A DNA stretch of 64,000 bases from DASZIT01 sp036489495 (GTDB taxonomy: Bacteria; Actinomycetota; Acidimicrobiia; Acidimicrobiales; RAAP-2). A program made the position numbers and the translations under genes. Positions 26,420-35,153 of this stretch are shown in pieces (position 1 is the stretch's first letter; each line of letters opens with the position of its first letter). The stretch lies in assembly GCA_036489495.1 (NCBI GenBank), contig DASXFR010000066.1, positions 1-64,000 of the forward strand. The letters are read 5' to 3'. The notes under the pieces were generated by a model that saw nothing but the letters and a program-made list of their open reading frames with translations, searched no databases and was not told where the DNA came from.

Positions 26420-27465
26420 ACGCCCCGGCCCTGGACGTGTCCGAGCCGGAGGCGCCCGGCCGTTACCGCAACGGGTCGGACCCGGTCACCGCGGTATTGG
26501 CCCATACCGCCGACCTGGTCGGCCCGGCCCTCGACCGGGAGGTCGAGCAGTTGGGATCCGGTCTCCGCGCCCCGGTCGCCCACCACCTGGCCGGCGGGGG
26601 CAAGCGGATCCGTGCCGCCCTGGTGTTGCTGGCCGCCCGGGCTGCCGGTGGCGAGGAGCACGACGCCATGCCCGGCGCGGTGGCCATCGAGCTGGTGCAC
26701 AATTTCTCGCTCCTCCACGACGACCTGATCGACGGCGATCGGCAACGGCGTCACCGCTCGACGGTGTGGGCTGAGTTCGGAGTGGGGCCGGCGGTGGTCG
26801 GCGGCGACGCGCTGGCCACGTTGGCGCTGCAGGTGCTGTTGGCGGAGCCGACGCCCTGGCGGGTGCGAGCCGCGGCAACCCTGGCCGATGCCACCCTGGC
26901 GATGATCTCCGGCCAGGCCGACGACATGGCCTTCGAGGCCCGGTCGTCGGTGTCGGTGGCCGAATGCCTGGCCATGGAAGCCGGCAAGACCGGCGCCCTC
27001 ATCGAATGCGCCATGGGGCTCGGAGCGATCTTGGTCGGGGCTCCCGAACCGGTGATCGAGGCGCTGCAGGATTTCGGGGCGAGTCTCGGCACCGCCTTCC
27101 AAGCCATCGACGACCTCCTGGGCATCTGGGGCGACCCGGCGGTGACCGGCAAGCCGATCGGTAGCGACCTCCTGGCCGGCAAGAAGACCCTGCCGGTGGC
27201 CATCGCCCTGGCCGGGCTGGACGGGGAGTCCGGAGAACTCCGGGAGCTGCTCGACCGACGATGGTCGCCGACCGGCATGTCCGAAGCCGAGATGGAGCGG
27301 GCCGCCGGGTTGGTCGATGCCGGCGGTGGCCGGCGGGGGGCGGCCGACACCGCCAACCGTTCGCTGCGCCAGGCCCAGGCGGCCCTCGATCGGCTCCCGC
27401 TGGATGCCACCGCGGCAGCGGAACTGGCTGAAGTCGCCCGATTCGTGACCGAGCGGAACTGGTGA
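26416..27465 (+). CDS. polyprenyl (farnesyl/geranylgeranyl-type) diphosphate synthase
   Basis: This 349-residue enzyme builds the prenyl diphosphate feeding squalene synthesis. It has GGGKRIRAALVLLAARA, the first aspartate-rich motif in HNFSLLHDDLIDGDRQRR, GDALATLALQ, EAGKTGALIECAMGLGA and the second motif FQAIDDLLGIWGDP with GKKTLPVA. A phenylalanine stands five residues before the first motif, in the chain-length pocket. A farnesyl product would serve HpnD directly, but chain length cannot be fixed by eye. The GTG start overlaps the hpnE stop; a GTG one codon earlier is equally possible. Confidence 0.92.
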   Translation: MNAPALDVSEPEAPGRYRNGSDPVTAVLAHTADLVGPALDREVEQLGSGLRAPVAHHLAGGGKRIRAALVLLAARAAGGEEHDAMPGAVAIELVHNFSLLHDDLIDGDRQRRHRSTVWAEFGVGPAVVGGDALATLALQVLLAEPTPWRVRAAATLADATLAMISGQADDMAFEARSSVSVAECLAMEAGKTGALIECAMGLGAILVGAPEPVIEALQDFGASLGTAFQAIDDLLGIWGDPAVTGKPIGSDLLAGKKTLPVAIALAGLDGESGELRELLDRRWSPTGMSEAEMERAAGLVDAGGGRRGAADTANRSLRQAQAALDRLPLDATAAAELAEVARFVTERNW

Positions 27466-29396
27466 CCTCCACCGTTCCCGCCACCCGCGGCGTTGTCGGG
27501 CCTTCGGTTGGTCCGGCCGACCCGGCCGCCGCCGACGCCCTCCGTCGGGCGTCGGAGTATCTGACCGGGCTCCAACACCCGGACGGGTGGTGGAAGGGCG
27601 AACTGGAGACGAACGTCACCATGGACGCTGAGGACCTTCTCCTCCGGGAGTTCCTCGGCATCCGGACAGCGGAGCAGACCGCCGCCTCCGCCGTCTGGAT
27701 CCGTTCCCAGCAGCGCTCGGACGGGACCTGGGCCAACTTCTTCGGTGGGCCGCCCGACCTGTCCACCACCATCGAGGCCTACGTCGCCCTCCGGTTGGCC
27801 GGCGACCCGGTCGACGCCGCCCACCTGCAGACGGCGGCGGCGTTCGTCCGCGACTCGGGCGGGCTCGAGCACAGCCGGGTGTTCACCCGGATCTGGTTGG
27901 CGCTGTTCGGCCTCTGGCCATGGGAGAAGCTGCCGGTGCTGCCGCCGGAGATCATGTTCCTGCCGCCATGGTTCCCGCTCAACATCTACGACTTCGGCTG
28001 CTGGGCCCGACAGACGGTGGTGGCGCTGACGGTGGTCAGCGCCCACCGACCGGTGCGGCCGATCCCGATCGGCGTCGACGAACTGCGCCGCCCGGTTTCG
28101 GCCACCCTCGATCGAGCGTCACGAAGCTGGCGGACCTGGCCGGGGAGGTTCCAGCGACTCGACGATTTCCTCCATGGCTATCAGCGCCTGGGGGTCAAGC
28201 CGTTGCGCCGGTTGGCCCTCCGGCGGGCCGAGGAGTGGATCCTCGCCCGCCAGGAGGCCGACGGTTCGTGGGGTGGCATCCAGCCGCCGTGGGTCTATTC
28301 GCTGATGGCGCTCCACCTCCAGGGCTACCCACTCGATCATCCGGTGATGGCCGCGGGTCTGGCCGGGATCGACGGGTTCACCATCGACGACGACCGGGGG
28401 CGGCGGGTGGAGGCGTGCCAGTCACCGGTGTGGGACACCGGATTGGCGATGATCGCTCTGGCCGACGCCGGCCTCGCCCCCGACCATCCGCAGCTGCGCC
28501 GGGCCGCCGGCTGGCTCACCGGGGAGGAGGTCCGGGTCCGGGGGGACTGGGCGGTGCGGCGTCCGAACCTGGCCCCGGGAGGCTGGGCGTTCGAATTCGC
28601 CAACGACAATTATCCCGACATCGACGACACCGCCGAGGTGGCGCTGGCGTTGCGCCGGACCACCGAGCCCGACCACGGGGCGGAGGCGCGGGCCATCGCC
28701 TGGGTGGCCGGTATGCAATGCGCCGACGGCGGTTGGGCGGCGTTCGACGTCGACAACACCCAGGCCCTGTGTGCCGAGCTGCCGTTCTGTGACTTCGGCG
28801 AGTTGATCGATCCCCCCAGCGCCGACGTGACCGCCCACGTGGTCGAATGGCTGGCCGCGACCGGCCGGGAGGCCTCGGCGACCCGTCGGGGGGTGGAATG
28901 GCTGCTCGACCATCAAGAGGTCGACGGCTCGTGGTTCGGGCGCTGGGGCGCCAACTACCTCTACGGCACCGGCGCAGTGGTGCCGGCGCTGATCGGGGCG
29001 GGCATCGCCCCCGGTCACCCGGCCGTCCGCCGGGCGGTGGGGTGGCTCGGCCAAGGCCAGAACCGGGACGGGGGTTGGGGGGAGGATCTCCGTTCCTACG
29101 ACGACCCGGCCTGGCACGGCCGGGGGGAGTCGACCGCCTCCCAGACCGCCTGGGCCCTCCTCGCCCTCCTGGCCGCCGGGGAGTGGGGGGACGCCACCAC
29201 CCGGGGGATCGAATGGCTGGTCGCCACCCAGCGGCCCGACGGCGGCTGGGACGAACCGTGGTTCACCGGCACCGGATTCCCCGGCGACTTCTATATCAAC
29301 TACCACCTCTACCGGATTGTCTTTCCGGTCATGGCGCTGGGCCGGTATCTCCGGGCCGAGCCGCCGAGGGTGGCGGACGGTGGCGACCATGGGTGA
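27462..29396 (+). CDS. shc: squalene-hopene cyclase
   Basis: This 644-residue cyclase converts squalene to hopene or diplopterol at the membrane. The catalytic acid motif is Asp386-Ile-Asp-Asp389 in NYPDIDDTAEVAL, followed by GWAAFDVDNTQ. At least five QW repeats are visible (for example QEADGSWGGIQPPW, DGSWFGRWGANYLYGTGAV, NRDGGWGEDL, RPDGGWDEPWF). The C-terminal NYHLYRIVFPVMALGRYL is diagnostic. It starts at a GTG overlapping the upstream stop by 4 bp and overlaps the next gene by 8 bp. Confidence 0.96.
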   Translation: MTSTVPATRGVVGPSVGPADPAAADALRRASEYLTGLQHPDGWWKGELETNVTMDAEDLLLREFLGIRTAEQTAASAVWIRSQQRSDGTWANFFGGPPDLSTTIEAYVALRLAGDPVDAAHLQTAAAFVRDSGGLEHSRVFTRIWLALFGLWPWEKLPVLPPEIMFLPPWFPLNIYDFGCWARQTVVALTVVSAHRPVRPIPIGVDELRRPVSATLDRASRSWRTWPGRFQRLDDFLHGYQRLGVKPLRRLALRRAEEWILARQEADGSWGGIQPPWVYSLMALHLQGYPLDHPVMAAGLAGIDGFTIDDDRGRRVEACQSPVWDTGLAMIALADAGLAPDHPQLRRAAGWLTGEEVRVRGDWAVRRPNLAPGGWAFEFANDNYPDIDDTAEVALALRRTTEPDHGAEARAIAWVAGMQCADGGWAAFDVDNTQALCAELPFCDFGELIDPPSADVTAHVVEWLAATGREASATRRGVEWLLDHQEVDGSWFGRWGANYLYGTGAVVPALIGAGIAPGHPAVRRAVGWLGQGQNRDGGWGEDLRSYDDPAWHGRGESTASQTAWALLALLAAGEWGDATTRGIEWLVATQRPDGGWDEPWFTGTGFPGDFYINYHLYRIVFPVMALGRYLRAEPPRVADGGDHG

Positions 29397-30867
29397 ACTC
29401 ACCACGGTCAGCCCGCGGCAGGTCGAGGCGGTGGCGGTCGGTGGCCCGGTCATCACCTTCGGCATCGGGCGCCAGCGAGCCGCGGCCGCCGGGGCGGCGC
29501 TGGCCCGGAGCCTGGGGCCGGACGACCCGGTGGCCATGGTCGGGGCGGTCGCCGGCCTGAGTGGTCACCTGTGGCCCGGACACCTGGTGGTGGCCACCGA
29601 AGTTCGCACCACCGAGGGCACCCCCCCACAACCGATGGCCGGCAATCACCTGCTGGCCGAAGAGCTGCGCCGGTACGGGCACATCGTCCATACCGGCCCG
29701 ATCGTCTCGTGCCGTCACCCCACCGCTCGGCCCGAATCGGCGGGGCTGGCGGCCGGCGGGGCCATCGCGGTGGACACGGAGGCGGCCTGGATGGCCGAGG
29801 GGCTGGGTCGGCGGCCGCGGGCCGTGGTCCTGGCGGTGGCCGATTCCGGGGGCCACGCCCCGGTGGCCGGCGGCCTGCGGGCACTCGGCGCCCTCCTCCG
29901 GGTGCGCCCGGCCCTCGAGCGCTGGGCCCAGGCGGTCCAACCCCGCACGGTGCTGCTGGCCGGGCCCCGGTCGTTCTGCGCCGGCGTCGAACGGGCCATC
30001 GACACCGTCGAGCGCGCCCTGGTCCGCTTCGGGCCGCCGGTCTACGTCCGCCGCCAGATCGTGCACAACATCCACGTGGTGGCCGGGCTGGAAGCCAAGG
30101 GGGCGGTGTTCGTCGAGGAGTTCGATCAGGTGCCGGACGGCTCGACGGTGGTCATCGCCGCCCACGGGGTCTCGCCCGCCGTCCGGCGGCAAGCCGCGTC
30201 CCGGCCGGACCTCAACGTGATCGACGCCACCTGCCCGTTGGTGGCCAAGGTGCACCACGAAGCCCGCCGGTTCGCCGACGGCGACCACCAGATCGTCCTC
30301 ATCGGGCACGCCGACCACGAGGAAGTGGTGGGCACCGTGGGCGAGGCCCCCGACCGGATCCATCTGGTCGACGGTCCGGACGGCGTCGCCGGCCTGGAGG
30401 TGCCCGACGGGGTGCCGCTGGCCTATCTGACCCAGACGACGCTGGCCACCGACGAGACGGCCGAGATCGTCGAGGCCCTCCATGCCCGGTTCCCGGCGAT
30501 CGTCGGGCCCAATGCCACCGACATCTGCTACGCCACCCAGAACCGCCAGGATGCCGTCCGGGCCCTGGCCGGCTCCTGCGACCTGATGCTGGTGGTCGGG
30601 TCGGCCAACTCGTCGAACACCGCCCGGTTGGTGGAAGCCGCCCGGCGGCAGGGTTGCCGGGCCGAGCTCATCGAGGACGAGGCCGATCTCCGGCTCCCGT
30701 GGCTGCTCGACGCCGACACCATCGGCGTCACCGCCGGGGCGTCGGCACCCGAGTCGCTGGTCCAACGGGTGATCGAGGTCCTGGAGGAACTCGGCCCCGT
30801 CGAAGTCCGTGAACAACGAATCACCGAGGAAACCGTCCAATTCGCTCTACCAAGGCAGGTGCGCTGA
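29389..30867 (+). CDS. ispH: fusion: HpnG-like nucleoside phosphorylase domain + IspH (HMBPP reductase)
   Basis: This 492-residue protein has two parts. Residues about 18-180 follow the HpnG/purine-nucleosidase pattern: ITFGIGRQRAAAAGAALA, GAVAGLSGHLWPGHLVV, HTGPIVSCRHP and AVDTEAAWMAEGL (where AVDMES is usual). Residues about 185-492 are IspH, with the three iron-sulfur cysteines Cys197 (FCAGVERAID), Cys282 (DATCPLVAKVH) and Cys380 (DICYATQNRQ). IspH makes IPP and DMAPP in the MEP pathway, and HpnG removes adenine from adenosylhopane. One chain therefore seems to combine first- and last-stage steps. The ATG at 29389 overlaps shc by 8 bp. Confidence 0.87.
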   Translation: MGELTTVSPRQVEAVAVGGPVITFGIGRQRAAAAGAALARSLGPDDPVAMVGAVAGLSGHLWPGHLVVATEVRTTEGTPPQPMAGNHLLAEELRRYGHIVHTGPIVSCRHPTARPESAGLAAGGAIAVDTEAAWMAEGLGRRPRAVVLAVADSGGHAPVAGGLRALGALLRVRPALERWAQAVQPRTVLLAGPRSFCAGVERAIDTVERALVRFGPPVYVRRQIVHNIHVVAGLEAKGAVFVEEFDQVPDGSTVVIAAHGVSPAVRRQAASRPDLNVIDATCPLVAKVHHEARRFADGDHQIVLIGHADHEEVVGTVGEAPDRIHLVDGPDGVAGLEVPDGVPLAYLTQTTLATDETAEIVEALHARFPAIVGPNATDICYATQNRQDAVRALAGSCDLMLVVGSANSSNTARLVEAARRQGCRAELIEDEADLRLPWLLDADTIGVTAGASAPESLVQRVIEVLEELGPVEVREQRITEETVQFALPRQVR

Positions 30868-31871
30868 TGCCCATTCCGTTGCGACAGAACATGAAGATCG
30901 GATCCCACCTCCTCCGGCAACGGATCAAGGGGACCAAGCACTACCCCTTCATCGTGGAGATCGAGCCGCTGTTCGCCTGCAACCTGTCATGCCCGGGGTG
31001 CGGGAAGATCCAGCACCCCACCGAGATCCTCCGGAAGCGGCTCTCCCTCGAGGACATCGTCGGCGCGGTGGAGGAGAGCGGGACCCCGATGGTGTCGATC
31101 GCCGGCGGCGAGCCGCTGCTGCATCCGGACATGGAGAACATCGTGGCCGAGCTCATCCGTCGGAAGGTCTACGTCTACCTGTGCACCAACGCGGTGCTGC
31201 TGCGCCGCCGGCTGGACAAGTTCACCCCCTCGAGGTTCTTCTCCTGGGTGGTGCACGTCGACGGCCTGCGGGAGCGGCACGATGCCGCCGTCGACCGGGA
31301 GGGGGTGTTCGACGAGGCGGTGGCGGCCATCCGGGAGGCCAAGGCGCAGGGCTTCCGGGTCACCACCAACTCGACCTTCTTCAATACCGACTCACCCAAG
31401 ACGGTGCGGGACGTGCTCGACTTCCTCAACGACGACCTCGGGGTGGACGCGATGATGATCTCGCCGGCCTACGCCTATGAGAAAGCCCCCGACCAGCAGC
31501 ACTTCCTCGGGGTCGAGCAGACCCGCAAGCTGTTCGCTGACGCCTTCGACGGGAAGCGCAAGAAGTGGCGCCTCAACCATTCCCCGATGTTCCTCGACTT
31601 CCTGGAGGGAAAAGAAGAGTTCAGCTGCACCGCCTGGGGCGTGCCCAGCTACTCGGTGCTGGGCTGGCAGCGGCCGTGCTACCTGATGGCTGACGGCTAC
31701 GCCGCGTCCTACCGGGAGCTGGTGGAGACCACCGACTGGGACGCCTACGGCCGGGGCAAGGACGTCCGCTGCGCCAACTGCATGGCCCACTGCGGGTACG
31801 AGCCGTCGTCGGTGATCGCCACCATGGGCTCGTTGCGCCAGTCACTCCGGGCCATGGTCAACACTCACTGA
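30867..31871 (+). CDS. hpnH: adenosylhopane synthase HpnH (radical SAM)
   Basis: This 334-residue radical SAM enzyme has Cys38-x3-Cys42-x2-Cys45 in CNLSCPGCGKIQHP, the glycine-rich SIAGGEPLLHPDME, and a C-terminal extension with CYLMADGYAASY and RCANCMAHCGYEPS, which is typical of HpnH. It couples a 5'-deoxyadenosyl radical to diploptene, the first step to C35 hopanoids. Its start codon overlaps the stop of the HpnG-IspH gene by one base (TGATG). Together with the HpnG-like domain this predicts extended hopanoids. Confidence 0.95.
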   Translation: MPIPLRQNMKIGSHLLRQRIKGTKHYPFIVEIEPLFACNLSCPGCGKIQHPTEILRKRLSLEDIVGAVEESGTPMVSIAGGEPLLHPDMENIVAELIRRKVYVYLCTNAVLLRRRLDKFTPSRFFSWVVHVDGLRERHDAAVDREGVFDEAVAAIREAKAQGFRVTTNSTFFNTDSPKTVRDVLDFLNDDLGVDAMMISPAYAYEKAPDQQHFLGVEQTRKLFADAFDGKRKKWRLNHSPMFLDFLEGKEEFSCTAWGVPSYSVLGWQRPCYLMADGYAASYRELVETTDWDAYGRGKDVRCANCMAHCGYEPSSVIATMGSLRQSLRAMVNTH

Positions 31872-31873
31872 TC

Positions 31874-33811
31874 GTGACCACCATCGACTCCCAACCCGCC
31901 GGTGCGGTGCTGACCTTGGCCGAGCCGGGCACCGACCCGGTGCCGCCCGAGACACCGTTGGCGACCGGATCGGTCCGCCCGCCGTCGGCCATGGACCCCC
32001 CGGCCCCGGGGCCGCCGCTGGCCGGGGTCGATCCCGAGCGCCTCCGGGATCTCGGGACCCAGGAGCTGACCGAACTGGCTGCCGACATCCGCCGCCTGCT
32101 GGTGTCGACGCTGGCCGCCACCGGTGGCCACCTCGGGTCGAACCTCGGGGTGGTGGAGCTGACGTTGGCCTTGCACCGGGTGTTCCACTCCCCGGACGAC
32201 GCCATCGTCTGGGACACCGGGCACCAGGCCTACATCCACAAGCTGGTCACCGGGCGGGCGGCGGCGTTCCCCTCCTTGCGCCAGGCCGGCGGGTTGTCCG
32301 GTTACCCCAACCGGGCGGAGTCGGCCCACGACCTGGTGGAGAACAGCCATGCCTCCACCGGGCTCTCCTACGCCTACGGGCTGGCCTCGGCCCGGAAGCT
32401 GGCCGGGGATGCCCGCCGGGTGGTGGCGGTGGTCGGCGACGGTTCCCTCACCGGCGGGCTGGCCTTCGAGGCGCTCAACAACATCGGGGTCGCCCGGACA
32501 CCGGTGCTGATCGTCCTGAACGACAACGGACGGTCGTATGCGCCGACGGTGTCCCGGCTGACCTCGGCGCCGGGGACCGATCTCCCGGCCGAAGGGGCGG
32601 CGGCCGCCTTCTTCGGCGCCCTGGGTCTCGCTTATCTCGGCCCGGTCGACGGGCACGACTTCGATGCCCTCGACGACATGCTGCGGGTGGCCGACGGCAT
32701 CGCCGGTCCGGTGGTGGTGCATGTGCACACGGTCAAGGGACGTGGCTACGGGCCCGCCGAGCACGACCCGGAGAAGTGCCTCCACGATGTCGGGCCCTTC
32801 GATCCGGCCACCGGCGCCTCCCGACGCCCACCCACCTCGAGTTACACCCAGGCGTTCGGACGGGCGATGGTGGCGGCCGGCGAACGCGACCCGTCGGTGG
32901 TGGCCCTGACCGCGGCCATGGGTGGCCCGACCGGGCTGCTGGCCTTCCAGGACCGGTTCCCGGAGCGGTATTTCGATGTCGGGATCGCCGAACCTCACGC
33001 GGTCACCGCCGCCGCCGGCATGGCCATGGGCGGGCTCCGCCCGGTGGTGGCCATCTACTCGACGTTCCTCAACCGGGCCTGGGATCAGCTGCTCTTCGAC
33101 GTGGCCCTCCACCGGACGCCCATCGTGTTCTGCATCGACCGGGCCGGGGTCACCGGTGACGACGGTCCGAGCCACCACGGCATCTTCGACCTCATGCTGC
33201 TGACCAAGGTGCCGGGCATGACCGTATTCGCCCCATCGTCCTATGAGGAGTTGGGGGCCATGCTCGACACCGCGCTGTCGCTGCCGGGTCCGTCGGCCAT
33301 CCGGTGGCCGAAAACGGAGGCGCCGCTGACCGGCCGGGTCGGGAACCGGCTGTCGGCCTGTCGGCTGCGCGCCGCCCCGGAGGGAGGCGGGCGCGGACGG
33401 CGCCCGGACGTGTGCCTATTGGGGGTGGGAAAGATGGTGGCGGCCTGCGAGGAGGCCGCCACCCGGCTCGAGCCCCTCGGGGTGGGGGTCACGGTGTGGG
33501 ACGTGCGAGTGGCGGCACCGCTGGACGGCGCGATGGTGGCGGACGCCGCCCGGCACCGGCTGGTGCTGAGCGCCGAGGACGGGATCGCCGAAGGCGGGGT
33601 GGGGGCGTCCATCGCCACCGCGGTCCGGGGCGCAGCGAGTAGAGGGGACGGCCCGCGCACCCTGACCCTGGGACTGCCCCGGACCTTCCTGCCCCATGGT
33701 CGAGCGGCCGACATCCTGGCCGATGCCGGGCTCGACGGAGCCGGGCTGGCCGCCGCGGTGCTGGCGGCTCTGCCCCCGGCCCCCAAACCCGGCCCCCGAC
33801 TCCGAACCTGA
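31874..33811 (+). CDS. dxs: 1-deoxy-D-xylulose-5-phosphate synthase
   Basis: This 645-residue thiamine-diphosphate enzyme makes DXP from pyruvate and glyceraldehyde 3-phosphate, the entry of the MEP pathway. It shows GGHLGSNLGVVELTLALH, WDTGHQAYIHKLVTGR, the cofactor motif VVGDGSLTGG to NDN, then the pyrimidine domain RYFDVGIAEPHAVTAAAGMA and a C-terminal transketolase domain. The N-terminal 50 residues are Pro-rich and extra. A GTG start 2 bp after hpnH places it as the last gene of the hopanoid operon. It may be a second, pathway-dedicated copy, since housekeeping dxs genes often lie elsewhere. Confidence 0.95.
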   Translation: MTTIDSQPAGAVLTLAEPGTDPVPPETPLATGSVRPPSAMDPPAPGPPLAGVDPERLRDLGTQELTELAADIRRLLVSTLAATGGHLGSNLGVVELTLALHRVFHSPDDAIVWDTGHQAYIHKLVTGRAAAFPSLRQAGGLSGYPNRAESAHDLVENSHASTGLSYAYGLASARKLAGDARRVVAVVGDGSLTGGLAFEALNNIGVARTPVLIVLNDNGRSYAPTVSRLTSAPGTDLPAEGAAAAFFGALGLAYLGPVDGHDFDALDDMLRVADGIAGPVVVHVHTVKGRGYGPAEHDPEKCLHDVGPFDPATGASRRPPTSSYTQAFGRAMVAAGERDPSVVALTAAMGGPTGLLAFQDRFPERYFDVGIAEPHAVTAAAGMAMGGLRPVVAIYSTFLNRAWDQLLFDVALHRTPIVFCIDRAGVTGDDGPSHHGIFDLMLLTKVPGMTVFAPSSYEELGAMLDTALSLPGPSAIRWPKTEAPLTGRVGNRLSACRLRAAPEGGGRGRRPDVCLLGVGKMVAACEEAATRLEPLGVGVTVWDVRVAAPLDGAMVADAARHRLVLSAEDGIAEGGVGASIATAVRGAASRGDGPRTLTLGLPRTFLPHGRAADILADAGLDGAGLAAAVLAALPPAPKPGPRLRT

Positions 33812-33887
33812 CACCGCCCGGCTGACAGACTGATCGGCGACCGCCGTTGGGCGGGCCAACAAAACCGCCGAGCAGAATCGAGCCGTC

Positions 33888-35123
33888 GTGTCCTTCGGAG
33901 ACTCCGACATCATCCGCAGCGCCATCCGGGTGGAAGGGTTTCGCGACGAGGAGTTCGACTACCAGCTGATCAAGGCCATCGGGGTGGCCGACTACGGCGG
34001 CTCCACCGTCGGGGAGTGTCTGGCGGTGGCCGACGAGATCACTGACGGGAGCCCTCAGAGCTGGGCCCGGGGATTCGACGAGTTGGCCCGTCGGGTCGAG
34101 GCCTCTGCCCGCCGGTGCCTGGAGGCCGGCCATCGGGTCAGCGGGCGGGATCACCTGTTGCGGGCGTCGACCTACTACCGGACGGCGGAGTACTACGTCG
34201 ACCCGGCCACCGAGGCGTCCTGGCACACCGGCGAGCGGAGCCGGGCCTGCTTCGCCGAGGCCGGATCCTTGATGGAGCCGCCGGTCGAGCTGGTCGACGT
34301 GCCCTTCGACGGCTCCCGGTTGCCCGGGTATTTCCTCCGCCCGGGCGCGGGTGCCGACCATCCCGGGCAGCTCCCGACCCTGGTCTGCGTGGGCGGCTTC
34401 GACTCCAGTGCCGAAGAGCTCTACTTCCACTACGGAGCGCCGGGAGCCGAGCGCGGCTGGAATGTGTTCGCCTTCGACGGGCCCGGCCAACCGGGTTGCA
34501 TGCGTCTGGACCCGGCGCTGCCGTTCCGGCCCGACTACGAAGCCCCGATCGCCGCGGTGCTCGACGTGATCGGAGCCCGCGACGACGTGGACGCCGAGCG
34601 GCTGGCGTTGGTGGGGGAGAGCTTCGGTTCGTACTTCGCCGCCCGCAGCGCCGGCCACGACCAACGGGTCCGGGCGTTAGTGGCCAATCCCCCGATTGTC
34701 GACATGCGCCGTTACATGGAGGCGTGGGTGGGACGCGAGGTGTTCGGGATGACCCGGGACATCCGGCCCGAAGACGTGGCCGGGGTGCCCGAGGACCTCA
34801 TGCCCAAGCAGATGCAGTGGGGGATCGAGTCCATCTGCCGGCGGTTCGGGGTGGCGTCGTTCTCCGCCTGGCGGGAGGCCATCGCCGGCTATCGGCTGGG
34901 CGGCCTGCTCGGCGCCATCCACTGTCCGGTGCTCGCCCTGGTCGGCGATCGCGAAGGAGTAGAGCCGCTGGCCCAGTTCGAGACGTTCGTCGACGGGGTG
35001 GGCGGACCGGTCACCGCCCGCCGGTTCCAGGTGGACGACGGGGCGTCGACCCACTGTCAGTCGGACAACATCCGGCTCTCGGCCCAGGTGGTGTTCGACT
35101 GGCTCGACGAGCGATTCAGCTGA
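33888..35123 (+). CDS. FrsA-like alpha/beta-hydrolase
   Basis: This 411-residue protein combines a helical N-terminal cap of about 130 residues (ending RTAEYYVDPATEASW) with an alpha/beta-hydrolase core. The core has TLVCVGGFDSSAEELYFHYG, AFDGPGQPG, the nucleophile motif VGESFGSYFAARS and VLALVGDREGVEPL. The layout resembles the FrsA/2,6-dihydropseudooxynicotine hydrolase group, which cleaves C-C bonds or esters. The GTG at 33888 lies 76 bp after dxs. It may be read through from the hopanoid operon, but a functional link is not shown. Confidence 0.85.
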   Translation: MSFGDSDIIRSAIRVEGFRDEEFDYQLIKAIGVADYGGSTVGECLAVADEITDGSPQSWARGFDELARRVEASARRCLEAGHRVSGRDHLLRASTYYRTAEYYVDPATEASWHTGERSRACFAEAGSLMEPPVELVDVPFDGSRLPGYFLRPGAGADHPGQLPTLVCVGGFDSSAEELYFHYGAPGAERGWNVFAFDGPGQPGCMRLDPALPFRPDYEAPIAAVLDVIGARDDVDAERLALVGESFGSYFAARSAGHDQRVRALVANPPIVDMRRYMEAWVGREVFGMTRDIRPEDVAGVPEDLMPKQMQWGIESICRRFGVASFSAWREAIAGYRLGGLLGAIHCPVLALVGDREGVEPLAQFETFVDGVGGPVTARRFQVDDGASTHCQSDNIRLSAQVVFDWLDERFS

Positions 35124-35153
35124 GTCGGTGACCCCCGGGAGAGGCGGGGGAGG

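Noticed and set aside
33846..33860. GTTGG-gcggg-CCAAC hairpin after dxs
   Set aside because: The stem is only 5 bp and is followed by A residues, not T, on the operon strand, so it is weak evidence for a terminator.
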